Source of the DNA: Saturnia japonica
Lineage: Eukaryota; Arthropoda; Insecta; Lepidoptera; Saturniidae
Reading direction: 5' to 3'
Assembly: GCA_033032175.1 (NCBI GenBank)
Contig: CM065313.1
Coordinates: forward strand, 14,051,327-14,115,326
Length of the DNA stretch: 64,000 bases
The position numbers were made by a program, and so were the translations under genes. The stretch's first letter is position 1. Each line of letters starts with the position of its first letter. The notes below the pieces were generated by a model, which worked only from the letters and a program-made list of their open reading frames with translations, made no database searches and had not been told where the DNA came from. This document shows positions 35,132 through 48,057 of the stretch, one piece after another.

Positions 35132-38100
35132 TCAATCCACTTTTATTATTTTACCTTTATAATGGTAACTTACTACAAGGCCAGCAATAGTTGCAAATAA
35201 TGATGCATATATAGAGTATGACATACCAAAGAATTGTCCTATGAACCCAGCTACCATAGGACCCACTGCTCCAGCCATAGAACTGACACTATTCGATGCG
35301 CCTATCAAAGTACCTCTATACTCTTCTTGGCTTCTCTTTAACACCATTTCCAAAGTAACTAACCTACCTATAGCACTACTCATAGCGAACGGTATCAACC
35401 ATATCACATACATATACATATTATAAGATAATATCAATCCAATCAGAGATAGGCTTAACACTAAAAATACATGAAAATTTCGAAGACTATAGTCTTCATC
35501 TTTTTTGTAAATTTTATTTACATAGCCAATGAATAAGCTGGATAAGGCACCCATAATGCCTTCGAATGATATAACATAACCTATATACTTAGGAGATAAA
35601 TCAAATTTACTTTTAAGGTATAGAGAATAATTCGAATAGTATATGGCCATTGCAAATCCAAATAAAGCTTTTGATAAAAATACATCCCAATAAACAGACC
35701 ATTCTATTTTGCATAGTTCTACAATAGATTGCTTAACGCTATTAAAAAATGAAACCAATATATTATCTGATATCACTTCTTTATCCCTTTTGCTTTCTAC
35801 AAGTGTTCTTGTTGATTGTGGAATTAAATACGCTAAACCTGTGAATAAAAAATATTTGTTTTCATTTAAAATATTAATGCATTTATAGGAACTAGCAAAA
35901 TACACATAGATGTGTCCTGATGTATGGATGTGAGCGCTGGACAGCTTAACGAGACTGATGAAAGAAGATTACATGTAACAGGGATGCTAATGTTAAGGTG
36001 GACGTAAGGTGGAACAAGAATGAGAATGAAACATGAATAAAAAGAATGTAACATTAGAAATGATTATATCAGAGGAACTATAAAAATATTACCAGTCACA
36101 GGGAAGTTGAATAGTAATAGATTAGAGTGGTATGGTGTTTGAAGAGTGTTATATATGAAGATGGACAGATATAGGTCATATAGTTGTAGACGAATACCAA
36201 AGAAGGTATGGATGGATTGTGTGAGGAATAATATGTGCATAAAAGGTGTGAAATATTGAGATAACGTCTGATAGAGAAGATAAAACAAAACCGTCATGTT
36301 GTGCCAGTAAGAAAAAAAAGAGTGGAAAATATCCAAGGATAATATCTAAATGTATGACTATTTTTATGATTAAAATAATAACCAATTTAGTTATACTTAA
36401 TACCAAAAAATATCGAAACACGTTTTTTTAAGGTTCCGAACCTCAAAATATAACTTCAAAGCTACGAATAGTGCGCTTTGCTCGCGACCCGCAATTAATT
36501 ATAGGTGAGGATTGGCGCTTAACCAACCGCGACCGTTTTGCTGAGAGGGATTTATTGGTCGCGCGTAATTTTGAATTCGTGATATCTTTACGGTATACAT
36601 TTAAAAGGAAAAGAAGAATAATTTTAATCTGCATTAAATGCTCAAGTTAACTAACAAATTTATCTTCATAAAGATTAAACACTGAATTTGAGACAATAGT
36701 TTCGCAAACAACGTAATATTTTTAATTATAATGTTGAAGATAAAAATTATTACTGTGAGTCAACCTTAGGAGATAGACATATGCTATCTTGAACTTTTCT
36801 CTAGACTTATATAATAACTACAATTCCTTAGAACATTATTTTGATGTATCTCATAAGGTTTAGCCAGCGTAAGCCATGTAAGCACCCGAAAATCATTTTT
36901 TGACGACTTGACTTGATTATAAATAATTGCATTTTCTCTAGCATACAATAACTTAATTGAAATATTGAGAAACGACTATACTTTTATACTATGAATTGGT
37001 GTGAATAATATTTAAAATATTCGTAATATGTAATATGTATGTAATACGTAATATGTGTGCGTCACACTGATCAACTAGTTTAAAGAATTGCAATGCGACC
37101 TTCGTGTACTAAACATTCACACAAAAATAAAATTAAGTTGTGTAAATAAGGAAATAGTCAAACTGGCATTATCTTAAAATGCAGTAGCCAAATATTTATA
37201 ATACAAACGAAATAATTTCTGAAATGGTCAGTAATTTAAATATAAATATCTTGAAATGACATTTGTGTTATTTTGATTAAAGAACATTCAATATTATGAA
37301 TTTATATTATAATATAGTATACGTTTAAAGATATCATTGAAATATGCTTACCTCGAAAGAGGTTTAAACAACTTATCAAGTTATTAGTATAAACAAATAA
37401 GTAGTTACAGCAATATTAGCAAATTAACCAGAGAATAAATTCTAATTTTTTTAATACAAGTAATGTGTCAACCAACCATACAGCCTACAAGCCTGCCTGA
37501 TGGTAAACAGTTACCGTAGCCTATGAACGCTTGTAATACCATAGGCATCACTAGCGCTTTGAGGACTTGTTTCCCCTCTACAGAGGAGGTGTCTCCCTAC
37601 TCACCGCAGGAACACAACACAAGGTTATTTGGCTGCGATCCTCTGTAGGGTGAAAGTATGCCTACATACCGAACTGTCCCAAGTAGAGAGCAATCTCCAA
37701 AGACATTAACAAAACGTGATCTATTAATGTTTTAAAAAAGTTATATTATACCTTAAAATCTGTATAAATGTATAGCAAATAAATATCGAGCTCAAGTAAT
37801 GATACGGTTAAGTATACCTACTGTATCCATTACACATAGCCTACGACTGGTTCATTATCCTCTTACCCAGTGAACACATTTGAGAATTTTCAGATCACCC
37901 ATACATAATATATTATGTAAACTTTATGTACATATGATGTCAAACTAAGGTAACGGGCTCACTGGATAATCATATATAGTGAAACCTGGATAAGCGAGAG
38001 TTCAAGGGAGCACAATCTCATTCTCGCTTATATAGGTTTCTCACTAACCCGAGTTCCGACAAACAGGACGGTACACTGGCACATGTGTCCATTCGAAAAG

Positions 38101-41100
38101 AATGCGATAAAATAACAACGTTATTTAGTTCCACGAAATAGAATAGGTAATATATTAACGAAAAAACAATACAAAAAAGAATGAGTTATAAAATAGCAGA
38201 TGTTAAATTTGTAATTTGTTCCTCATAAATAATATAAATAAATAAAGCTCGACTGTCGCTTATAGAGGTATAAATAAGTAGCAGTCTCACTTACGGAGGT
38301 CCATAAGGGAAAAACGACTCTCTCTTACAAAGGTATCTGTTTCTCGCTAATAGAGGTTTTGGGAGCTTAAAATGACGGGTCCTGGCTATTACTCTCACTT
38401 ATAGAGTTTTCTCACTTATCCAGTTCTCACTTACCCAGGTTTGACTGTATCTGTAAATCTTAAAAGAATGTTATAGTGGCATAAAAACCAGTATTTACCT
38501 GCATTAAACATAAAACACAACCCAACAATGACTGCAATCAATGTAAATCCGTCTTCAGGGTTGTTTTCAGCTATGTGTCCACCGATGATAGGACCAAGTG
38601 TTATGCCGACACCAGATATGGCGGCCATTTTACCATATATGACGGCCTGTTTCTTTTCGTCATTTTCACAATCAGGAACAAGAGCTTTTGTCAACATCTG
38701 TGTCTGTTTAAATAATCCTGAAAAATATAACGTTTCCTTCAATCTCACCAGGTGTGGGTATATGGGGGCAGTCATTTGAGTCATAGTTCGTCATGAAATA
38801 TAAATATCATTTTGAATTATCGTACAAAATTCTATTTCTTTTTAACACGCTTTTATTGACTTCACTTGTAACTAACTAACAAACAATGTAATCAAATCTT
38901 AGAAGTCAATTTTAACCTAGTTTTGATAGTCGTATATAAATAAAACTTTGTATGTACATGTAGTTCGGATAACAAAACTATAATTTAATATCTTTGAGCT
39001 AATCTGATAATGGAGCCAGGATGTCGATAGTGGAACTCTTCAGTAGATACTAGCAAACCCTTCGAGTTTAGGCTCATATGAGTTGTTTTGACGAGTCCAA
39101 TAGATTTCACATGGTAACTAGGGTCTGGTTATAGAGCGAGGAGATGTTTTTATAATCTACTAATTTTTATATTCATAATGTGTTCGATGTTAAATCTTCG
39201 AGAAACTTAAATTTAAGACCCTCCCCAAACTCTAGATTTCGGTTATGTATCTAATACTCTATTCATTAAAAATTTCAAAATAATATACTTTTGTTGTAGA
39301 TCTGTTTGGTGTATTTTTATGTAATGATTATTTTTTAAGAGAAAAAAATTTAAACATCTAGCAAAACCACTCTTATTCTTCATCTCCCAGTTCGTATGAG
39401 GAAAATAAAACGTTTTCTAACCTCTGCAATTGGTGGTTATACCAGTTGATGTACCCAAACAATAACACCATTTGACCGATCACCATTAAAGTTAATAGAT
39501 CTTAGTGTTTTTTTTTTCATGGAGAAGGCGGATTAAGTCGCAAGAAACAGCTAGTAGTACTTTATAATTTTTTTCTTTTAAACTAAAAAAATCATTAAAA
39601 CTACAGAACTTTCTACATAATACTTTCTATAAGTATTTAGTTATGTTGTCTAAGGAATATAGACAAAATTGTATTATAAGCATTTAGCTTATTTGTTTAT
39701 TTTTCATCAAACATTGAATGTGTCTGTTTTTTTACTTTTGTCGTTAGCACGGCTGGTACACAACGAGCTATAATCTAGTAATCCTTGTAAGAAAAGATCA
39801 AAGTTCATATTAACAAAACAAAAACTCACCTAGAGCTATTCTAAGTAAGAAAATGATGATAACAGAATTAGTTATTCCAAGTACAAAATATGTCAAACTA
39901 CTTAACATTAGTGTCAATGTAAGTATCGTCTTTCGGCCCTTTAAGTCACTTAAACTGCCCTGAAAAATAATACAAATAATATAGACGGTGACAACTCAAA
40001 TTAACTAACGCGCATATGACAATCTTTATACGTTAGTCAATTAGTCTTTCCACTGTCCATATGATTACATTGGTGGCCTGCCTCTGGTGCCAACCGTGGA
40101 AATAATATAAGCTTACTTAAACTTATGAGTTCCTAGGTTTATGTACATACGAAATTTAATAAATCGGACAAGTAGCGAGTACAACTCTCACCCTGAGGGT
40201 TCCAAACTGAGTACATTATTGACCGTAAAATATTCTACAATCTTTTATATATATTTTTTACATAAGTACTATTCTTATATATCTATTTCAGTCTCTCCGT
40301 CTGTTAGCGCACTTAAAACTCAAGAACCTCTCGGTGAACATTTATTATTATTTTATAAATGTTATTACTAAAAAGTTTTTAGGCTATGTTTTGTAACGTT
40401 ATGTAACAAAAAAAGCAAAAACAAGTACCTAATGATAGCATAAAATCAACTCGTGAAAAAGAAAATCTATCAAAACCGTTAAACATAGGGAAATAGAAAC
40501 ACAATAATCAATTTAAATAGGTAATAAAAATATCTTCTTGTACTTACAATATACGAGATATCTGTGTTAACTAGAAAGATATATAAGCATTATAGCTAAC
40601 TTTAATTTTGAAACCACGACAAGTAATTTAATGTTACAGAAAAAATCAAAAATATTTATGTTATGTTAGAAATATAGGTACGTGAAACAACAATAATTGA
40701 ATTTTATGCTCATAAAAGGCAACCCGGATTATTGTTTACTATTAGGTGTAGGGATAACATTATATGCATAACTTGTAGGAGGGCTTTCACAATTGTATGT
40801 ACCTTGGAAGACACTTTGCACTGTAGGCTTTGATAATCAGTCACTGAGTGTGACTTTTAATCTTTTTTATGAAGTGCTGAATCTTTTTTGTATTATCTTT
40901 CATTGTATTAAGCTAGAAACTTGAATTTTTCTACAGCCGTTTGAGGTTTTCGATTTCAATTGTATACTAAGCCCTTTTCAAGAAAAAGAAAAACTACTAT
41001 TTTGTTATATTATAATTTCTCACGGGATTACAAATTCCTTATTTTTGGGTATTTATTCCGAAACTTTTGTTAAAAAACTTCTCTTGGTGGCAAATTTCAA

Positions 41101-44100
41101 AAACTTTAGGTATGCTGGAAGTACCCTATAGGTTTTGATAATCGGTTCGTGAACGTTATTTGAACTGTAAAGTGCCGTATCTCTTTAATGCGTTAACCTA
41201 GAATCTTCATTTTTTAAGATCAAATCAATTGAGTCGCTGACCAGTTCATACAATGTCTTGGCATCATCTGAATAGGGATCCGACGAAATGCTGTGACAAA
41301 ACCCAACATTTTGGCAGTTTACATTCCGACTATTAATCAAAAACTCCCTGCCAGTGATCTTCTTGGTACCTTTAATTATTAAGTAATGCATCTTATCAAT
41401 ATTTTCACATAATAGTATGTGGACTTCTATTTCTTATTGATATTGCAAAACTTCCAATGGATACACACGCTACTATTATAAATATTGCCTATGTTTATTG
41501 TCGTAATAAAATACCGATCAAAAATTACGATCGTGGATAATAATGGATAATATTTTTAATGTATAGCATAAAGTGTTTGATGAAATAACACGTCAAATAA
41601 ATATAACTAAAAATTCTGCAAAGCTTGTTCATATCCTGTAATTAAATAAGCTATATCCATATGTAATAAAACATCTAAAACTGCAAAGTATTTTAATTGT
41701 TAATTAGCTTTTTAAAATTCGTTAGCCTTGCGGTTACCTAAATGAATTATTCATATTTTGTTTAATGCATTACTGAAACCAGAGACAAGGTAAAACATAC
41801 TAAAGCGTAAAATAAATGCGTAATTAGTTTCAAATATAGTAATAGTAAATTGTATTTACCAGGGCTTGCATTAGAATAGAATTCTAAATGTCTTTGTTAT
41901 AAATAAATCTTTCTTTATTTCTTTCTATGGATCTTTAGTTAGTTATTATAGTTGATAGATGTGATTCGCAGCTCATGTAAGTAAATGGTGGAGTTCCACT
42001 TTATAGCCTATTATTAGGCTCTGTACTTTCGCCCCTTTTATTTCTTCGGTATATCAATGATATGTTACCTTTGGGTCACATTCATTGCTAAGTATGTAGA
42101 TAACACAGCACTCTTCATAAGACAGTAAAACCGCTTGCGGTCGGGGAGAAATAGAAAAGAGACGGAAGAAACTTGACATTGAGCTTAACCAGTCCTTACA
42201 TCGCATATCTACATGGGGAGCAAGTAACTTGATTGAGTTTTATGCCAAAAAAACTCTGGTGACCGCGTTTTCTTCCAAAGAAACCATGTTTTCTCCCCTT
42301 CTCACTCTTCAAAACGTCTCGCTAGTAATACGTGGCGCTACGTCATAATATCTTTGCTGTACTGTGAAGCTGTGGAATTGTATCAATTGTATCCCGACCT
42401 GTCTTACAGCGACGACTGGCGATGGATTGTAGATCCCTCGGTGGTGGCCGATGTTGTTGGGATGCACTGTGCTTATCATCAAGTACAAAGCCGTCACTTT
42501 GCGGTATTACAATTACCAAAAGCACCAAACACCATAAAAAACGTAATAGGAAAGAGTGAAAAATTAAAGAGAGACGATTTTTTGTAATACTGCGGACCTT
42601 TCCCTTTAGTACTTATATCTAATTTCGATTTCATCCTTCATTTTTATCTTCTATATAATTAATAAAATTGAAGTGTCTGTTTGTAATGTCAAAATAACAG
42701 TTTTTTACTAAATGCGTATGAAAGTATATACGATACCTATAACAAAAAGCCCATTTCTTAAATTTTAGTCTGTTCCGGGTAATCTCCGAAACGGTTGGAC
42801 CTATTTTGACGGGACTTTCACTGGTAGATAGCTAAATTTATAGGGAGTAACTAAGGCTTCTTTTTTCTTAGAAAAAGAATTAGGGTTCCGCACAAATAAA
42901 ATAAAAGCCTGGTCGTGGTGAATCAATTCGCACGCGGAAATTGCTTACGCTGAGTAAACCTTAAGAGATATAGCAAATTAATGTACTAAACAATTGTAGA
43001 CATTAAAAAGACCTACAAAAAAGTCCGGGAGAGTATACAAAGGACCTTCTAAGGAACACCCAGAATAAGAATTTTTGTCTTTAAAATAGCTGGGAGGTGG
43101 GAAGCAAGATTCGCGCGGGCATTCTGGAGTCCACGTGAGCGAAACCACGGGCACAGCTAGCTTATAATATATTTTGGTTTGTTTAAATTAACACACTGGT
43201 AAATAAAGACATGATTATTATAACAGATTTTTCTTTATATTATTCGAATAATGCACGAATAAAAGCAAAAATTCAATTCAATGCAATTCGAATACCAATT
43301 TTTTTATATTTGCAAACCCTAGTATTTACAAATACATATTCATGGGTGTACCTGCGGGGTACAAGGGTGGGCATCGCTCAACCTACAAAACTCATCGCCC
43401 ACCCTAGAAAAATCGACGTTATTGAAGTAATATAGTTACCGTTTTTCATCTTGAGAAAAACAATAATAATAAATTAGGGCATCGTCATGACACAACTTTT
43501 TCGTCCTGTTTAAAAGTTCGATTATTTCTGGCTACATTACATAAATAAATTTTTAACTTATAGTGGCTGATTAGCTGGCTGATTTCATACTACTATCACC
43601 CTACAAGCCACCCGGATCTGGGAAAACAGGTAGTACATAATGAAATTGTAGAAAAGTTATCAAAAGTTACAAGAATATTTGTATGGTTTGTCGACAAGGC
43701 CCCAATTAAATATTCAGATACAAAAATACTGTCCGGTATTAGTTATATGCTAACATAATATAAATTATGCAATAATTCTATAAATATCATGATGAAATGT
43801 AAATAGGTGTTTTAAATGTCAAATTCATCATTTTGACAGAGAAATAGAGAAACATGAAAGACAAAATATTTTTAATTTTTTTATTATATATTTGGTGAAC
43901 TGGACTTGTATAATATCTGGAGGCAGCCTAACCGGCCTCACTGGCGCATGTTACACCTTGCTAGACAACTGACGAGGATATTGTTACAGCAGAGCGGGGG
44001 GTGGTTAGCCTCGACTGGGTCTAGATCTAGACTACCTCAGGTTTGGAGAAAAAACAGCCATAGTGCCCCAGTTAGGTGCATCACCTATTACGCAGCTGCG

Positions 44101-45442
44101 GTAGACATAAAGGCGGCAGGCATAACGAAAAACACTGGACGAGTATTTACTTAATTGTAATAATGTTAAAATTGTATCACTTACTATAATCGGTTCTGAA
44201 CACAATTGGAAAAAGGAATATATAGAACCAAGCAATCCCACGTATATGTGGCTAGCGCCCATTTTTCGAACATGGCTTGGTATTAATGGAACTATAAGAG
44301 TAACTGCAAACAGATCCTGAAATAAAAAATATATTCATTAATGGATTTAACTAATTAATTAACTCATATGTTAATACATATACATAATATGAACTCATAT
44401 TCTTACTGGATACTAATGTCCCCACGGTTTCACTTTCTTTCTTTTTTTAGATCTGACTACACTGTTAGCCTTAGGGGCCCTGAAGCCGCTGCGGCTTTTA
44501 CAGCTTCACCGCACTTGGGGCCACGGTTTCACCCGTGTTAAATTTATTTTATCAACTCTCCACCGCCAACAAACCCGTGTAGCTTATCGTTATTCACACT
44601 TCCCATACTCGACTACAACTTTCCAGACTGCTAAGAGTCCGCTCCTTAGAGTATTAGCAAAAAGGTGTAGCGTCCTCAACATTTCAAATAAAATACAACA
44701 AGGGTTTTTTGGCGGGATCTTGAAGTTACATGTTGTGGTTGTTATTTTTAATTCATTTACTTAGGTTTTTGACCCTATATTATGTAATATTTGTGGCGTT
44801 TTGCGTGATATAGTTTGGTTTTTGTGCATAAGTGAAGTGGATTATAAATATAAGCTGAAAGCATTCATTCCGAGATCACACAAAAATTCCCTAGAAAGTT
44901 CTAACAAGGGAGCCACCATCTTGTTAGGATACTGAATCGTCATAACACTTGACAATATAATTCACTCGATAATGGCAGTAATGGTCTTCATTAAAGAGGA
45001 CCGGTTGCCAAGTTAGGAAGAAGAAGAAGAAGAAGAAATACAACAATAATTTTTCAAATCTGACTGAAAGCTTCAAAGATTAGCGCGTTCTAGCAATCTC
45101 TCAAGCTATATAATAATACATATAATATACTTACATATAACATATAATAAATATATATACATATAACATATAATTCATAGAATTATAACACTTTAGGGTG
45201 AAAAAACTTCAGATGAAAAAATACATAGATTCGATTTTTTATATTTCCAAATACCGTTTCCACTGAGCAAGATACAAGTGTGCTAAAGAACATTATTAAA
45301 ATAAAATTTAATCATTAGTAATATATTTGTATAGGCACTAATTAATTATCAAATCATTAATTAATCACTATAAATAATAACGATAAACTTTTATACTAAC
45401 CAAAAAGGCAACGGTTTGTAAAATATAAATATAATAAGACAT
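35132..45442 (-). CDS. MFSD9-like major facilitator transporter, copy A (five coding exons)
   Basis: Coding exons 45442-45401, 44316-44185, 39959-39830, 38717-38499 and 35838-35132, all with GT donors and AG acceptors, give 409 aa. Exon 2 opens with DLFAVTLIVPLIPSHVRKMG, matching what I recall of TM1 in vertebrate MFSD9. Exon 3 holds the MFS loop 2-3 signature GSLSDLKGRK (residues 59-68). Exon 4 holds GVGITLGPIIGG (137-148), an antiporter-type motif C in TM5. Exon 5 has a second cytoplasmic loop and TM7-12, ending IIKVD. About 12 membrane helices are expected and there is no signal peptide. The substrate is unknown. Introns of 0.9-4.2 kb are loaded with transposons. It is a tandem paralogue of copy B, with identical exon sizes from exon 2 on. 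The reading frame is intact. Orthology to MFSD9 is from remembered motifs. Confidence 0.88.
35905..36330 (+). pseudogene. Decayed LINE C-terminal fragment
   Basis: Reads VLMYGCERWTA, then in other frames ERRLHVTGMLMLRWT, and, with breaks, the tail KEGMDGLCEE corresponding to the KVWMDCV motif of the fragment at 2838-3085. Same family, older copy. The minus-strand Phe/Leu-rich frames here are its antisense. Confidence 0.7.
36790..36900 (-). repeat. Helitron H2 internal fragment
   Basis: TATCTCATAAGGTTTAGCCA and GCGTAAGCCATGTAAGC match the interior of the H2 element at 8250-8330 in the same plus-strand reading. Confidence 0.55.
37465..37685 (-). repeat. Lepidopteran retroelement tail repeat
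   Basis: The minus strand reads GCAGCCAAATAACCTTGTGT, TGTTCCTGCGGTGAGTAGGG, then CATAGGCTACGGTAACTG and CATCAGGCAGGC. It links the partial copies at 5195-5285 and 1253-1320 into one family. Confidence 0.75.
37977..38447. mobile_element. Pogo-type miniature inverted-repeat element
   Basis: 471 bp flanked by TA. The left end is TAGTGAAACCTGGATAAGCG and the right end, reverse-complemented, is CAGTCAAACCTGGGTAAGTG, as in pogo/Tigger transposons (CAGT..AACCT..ATAAG). It has no coding capacity. The interior from 38255 repeats the terminal motif many times in one direction (TCTCGCTTATAGAGGT and variants). Confidence 0.85.
38718..39829 (-). other. Copy A intron 3
   Basis: 1112 bp, AT-rich, no recognised insertion. 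Confidence 0.8.
41985..42330 (+). pseudogene. Jockey-type RT scrap
   Basis: Shifted frames give LGSVLSPLLFLRYINDMLPLG, the conserved RT block 4 region before the catalytic box. Then come a ruined YADD site and LSFMPKKL/FLPKKP, corresponding to the usual FNPKKTQ text. Strongly degraded. Confidence 0.7.
42650..43160 (+). mobile_element. Non-autonomous Helitron-like element, family H2
   Basis: Starts TCTATATAATTAATAAAATTG and ends GCACAGCTAG, 511 bp. It is the reverse complement of 8070-8589 over its length. A subterminal GTGAGCGAAACCAC lies before the 3' end. Confidence 0.75.
44440..44517 (-). repeat. Solo jockey tail
   Basis: T-rich start (poly-A on the minus strand), TCTGACTACACTGTTAGCCT, GGGGCCCTGAAGCCGCTGCG. 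Same family as 30281-30361. Confidence 0.8.
44519..44610 (-). repeat. Helitron H1 3'-end fragment
   Basis: GCCACGGTTTCACCCGTGTT includes the inverted hairpin of the family (CACGG-GTGAAA-CCGTG on the minus strand), followed by CCAACAAACCCGTGTAG as in 50420-50470 reversed. Confidence 0.65.
44680..45015 (+). repeat. Dispersed repeat (CTAGAAAGTTCTAACAAG family)
   Basis: TTTTTTGGCGGGATCTTGAA at 44705 matches 48810-48830 and 50670-50690. CTAGAAAGTTCTAACAAGGG with AGCCACCATCTTGTT at 44890 matches 51795-51905. These seem to be parts of one interspersed element. Confidence 0.6.
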
Positions 45443-45884
45443 TTTAGTTTAATGACTAAATTAACAAATTACAAAAAATTAACTACTAGCAATTCTTGGA
45501 ACTGCGTACAACATACATCAAACATAAATAAATAAAATTATAATGTATGAAGAAATACACAGTAATGAATTTATCACAGCACAAGCTAAGCACATACTAA
45601 ATACTAATACCGAAGCAAAAGACGTTAGACAGACCTCTGTATTCTTAAGAGTAGGTAACCTTGAAATAGTGAAATGTTTCATCCAAGGCAATAGTCATTT
45701 GCCCCAGCAATTTTAATAACATTAAATATAAAATATTCAGGGCCGAGCCGAGGGTGTTTGCCACAGACATAATTTACCTAATTCGCCTAGCTTGGCGATG
45801 ACCCAAATGAAGAAAGTGTGGAAAGATCGAAACATACTCAAGAGGACTTAATTATACATCTTCAGGACTTTACTCCTTCCCATT
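45443..45884. other. Upstream region of transporter copy A
   Basis: Expected to contain the promoter and 5' UTR of copy A (minus strand). No TATA box that I would defend. Confidence 0.4.
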
Positions 45885-46250
45885 TTTGGATTCCGTACCT
45901 CAAAATGAAAAAAAGGATCACCTTTTTGCGTGTATGTCTGTCAAGACCCTTTTTGTATCAAGTTGAAATTAATATAAAATACTCAAGTCTGCAATCCAAG
46001 GGCTCCAAAGCTGTGAAAAAATCTAACTTTTAAGTCAACGCAATCAAAGATACGGTCGTTTACTTATGTCGCATATTTTAACATTCGCAAGGGAATCATA
46101 ACATATAGGGTACTTACAGTTGACCTAGAATCATGAAATTCGGTAGGAAGCAATTTCTTATAGCACAAATAAAAGAAAAAATCTGGAAACCGTAAATTGG
46201 AAGTTACATCAAAACAACTTCTTTTAACTTTTCAGTTAGTAAACTGACCG
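45885..46250 (+). repeat. Dispersed insect repeat (GTTGACCTAGAATCATGAAA family)
   Basis: GATTCCGTACCTCAAAATGA, GGGTACTTACAGTTGACCTA and GAATCATGAAATTCGGTAGG are phrases of a repeat very widespread in Lepidoptera. A related fragment is at 7490-7720. Confidence 0.7.
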
Positions 46251-47080
46251 CGTCTTAATAATATGTTGATGTATGGGAAGAACAGTAGTATTTTTAATGA
46301 TAAGTAGGTATTTGATATTTAATCTCAAAAGGAGTATTAAATGAAAATCATGTCAAATTAAAATAATAATAATTAAGCGCGAAATAATGCAATGATTAGT
46401 AAAGACTGCAGTGTTGCTGCTGGCACTACGTGCGGCTCTCTCGCGCTTTTTATGATATTAGATATCGGTTGATAAATAATCAGTAATCCCGTTAAATCGC
46501 CTTGCCGATTATGTCGGCCAATATATCGTATCGATGTCATTCGATCCTTTTATTTATTTTTTTGTATTAGTGTTTAAAATTATTAGTGGGTCTTATTTTT
46601 TTATTTGGCATAGTTTCCAAATCTCTAAGTGCATCATAAATTAAATGACCAACTCTTTTAAATCAAACTGAAAATTATCATCGTAAACGGTGCGTTACCA
46701 GAAACCACTTCTGCTAAGGGTTTTCCATATATTTTCATCCATTTTTTTCAACAAAATCCTAACAACTTCCGTAGAACAAAATTAATATCAAAATGAACGT
46801 GTTGTGTTGTAATTGCTTTCAGACCTGTGTTAGAGCATTTTAAGCTGAGTAAAAGTCGATTAGCAGCTCTGAATACAATTAAATTCCTATAATATTGTTA
46901 CACCCGTGGGTATTAAAAATGCCGATGATTAACGTGAAGAAGATTTATTTGAATTTCACACAGTTACAAATTACACGAACTCACAACACTGTTATTTATT
47001 ACACTGTGGTTTCGTTTCCTTTTGTCGCTCGTTGTTATCGTTTTGTAATTCAAAACTGAACTGAACACGGCGCCTTTTTT
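46251..47080. other. AT-rich spacer
   Basis: No gene or recognised repeat. Confidence 0.4.
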
Positions 47081-47081
47081 T

Positions 47082-48057
47082 TTTAATCTGACTACACTGA
47101 TAGCCTTAGGGGCCCTATCCAAAAACAGAGCCGCTGCGGCTTTTACAGCTTCACCGAACTTGGGGGTGAGCGCTTAGGGCACTCAGCCGCGAAAGTTTTA
47201 GACGACTCGCACGAGGGTGCCAGAGTGGCCGAACCTCGGCTCGGGCTGTCATCACTCATGCGAATAGGTCGCGATCTGGCTAATTGCCTACTCCTATCAA
47301 TTCGATCTACATAACATATACTCATATGTATGTTCCCCTCCTCCAAGGAGGAAGAAGGGAAACATGCGAATGTGTATTTAGTGATCGGAATGGTTTTTCT
47401 ACACTAACTAGCGCATGACTATTTAGCGCAAACAAAGAGGCAAAAATGTCCCTTACAGAACCCATGTACTTGTGTGGTGTGCACGTATGTATGTTCATAC
47501 GTGTGTAATGTCGTATGTCGGTAGCTAAGTGTTGCACGTATAGTGTCACTTGTATCGCGCGGGCGGCTGCCTGACCCAAGGGCTTCACACCGAGGAACGG
47601 ACCTAGGCTTGGGTTGCCGCTAGAGAGGGAGGTGTGCGGGAGCGAAGTTGACCACCCGTCCTCTGCGGAAAGAACGGTGGTTACGCGGGCGTGGGCGCTG
47701 GCACGCTCTGTTTGGAGAGACGGTGGAATAAAACGCGTTTGCTGTTACAATTTGGTCGAGCGGGTCAGTGAGGATGTTACGCGGCCGGCGTCTACGCCGG
47801 CAGGCATTGGGGACCGGTACATAGGTAGCTGCCGCATTGATTAATAGATATGTGTGAAAAATGTGTTTGCCATAGGCATGTATCGAAGGAAGGTCCATAT
47901 CTCTATGGAGATCTTCCATACGAACATACTGAGGGGCCCCGGTAAGGCGGTGAAGAAACCTATTCTGAATGGCTTGTAACCGTTTCCTGTTATATCTTGA
48001 CATATGTGCGAACGCAACGCAACTATATATCATTATCGGACGGATATAAATCGCTTA
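47082..48057 (-). pseudogene. 5'-truncated jockey-type retrotransposon copy
   Basis: The minus-strand frame 48033-47620 (137 aa) reads IQNRFLHRLTGAPQYVRMED, then LHRDMDLPSI, the C-terminus of a jockey-clade reverse transcriptase; RPIMIYSCVAFAH lies just upstream in frame. Downstream comes a long 3' UTR to a T run at 47076-47082 (poly-A). The UTR contains the palindromic tail GCCGCTGCGGC and GGGGCCC. It is colinear with the fragments in the arms of the 12-19 kb inverted repeat and is truncated at nearly the same point. Confidence 0.85.

Larger units (their letters stand above)
35839..38498 (-). other. Copy A intron 4
   Basis: 2660 bp; holds a LINE fragment, a Helitron scrap, a retroelement tail and a pogo-type miniature element, each listed separately. 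The matching intron in copy B is 942 bp. Confidence 0.85.
39960..44184 (-). other. Copy A intron 2
   Basis: 4225 bp against 411 bp in copy B. It includes a jockey RT scrap (41985-42330) and a Helitron (42650-43160). A GC-richer patch at 43915-44130 carries an 82-codon plus-strand frame with no recognisable domain. A minus-strand 68-codon frame at 41391-41185 is also unrecognised. Confidence 0.8.
44317..45400 (-). other. Copy A intron 1
   Basis: 1084 bp; holds a solo jockey tail, a Helitron end, part of another repeat and an (AAG)n run at 45016-45038. Confidence 0.8.

Noticed and set aside
35866..35905. Extension of transporter copy A upstream of exon 5 (MYFASSYKC...)
   Set aside because: A consensus acceptor at 35839-35840 and the matching acceptor in copy B show that this is intron read-through.
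36064..36421. Overlapping Phe/Leu-rich minus-strand frames
   Set aside because: Antisense of a decayed LINE fragment in an intron.
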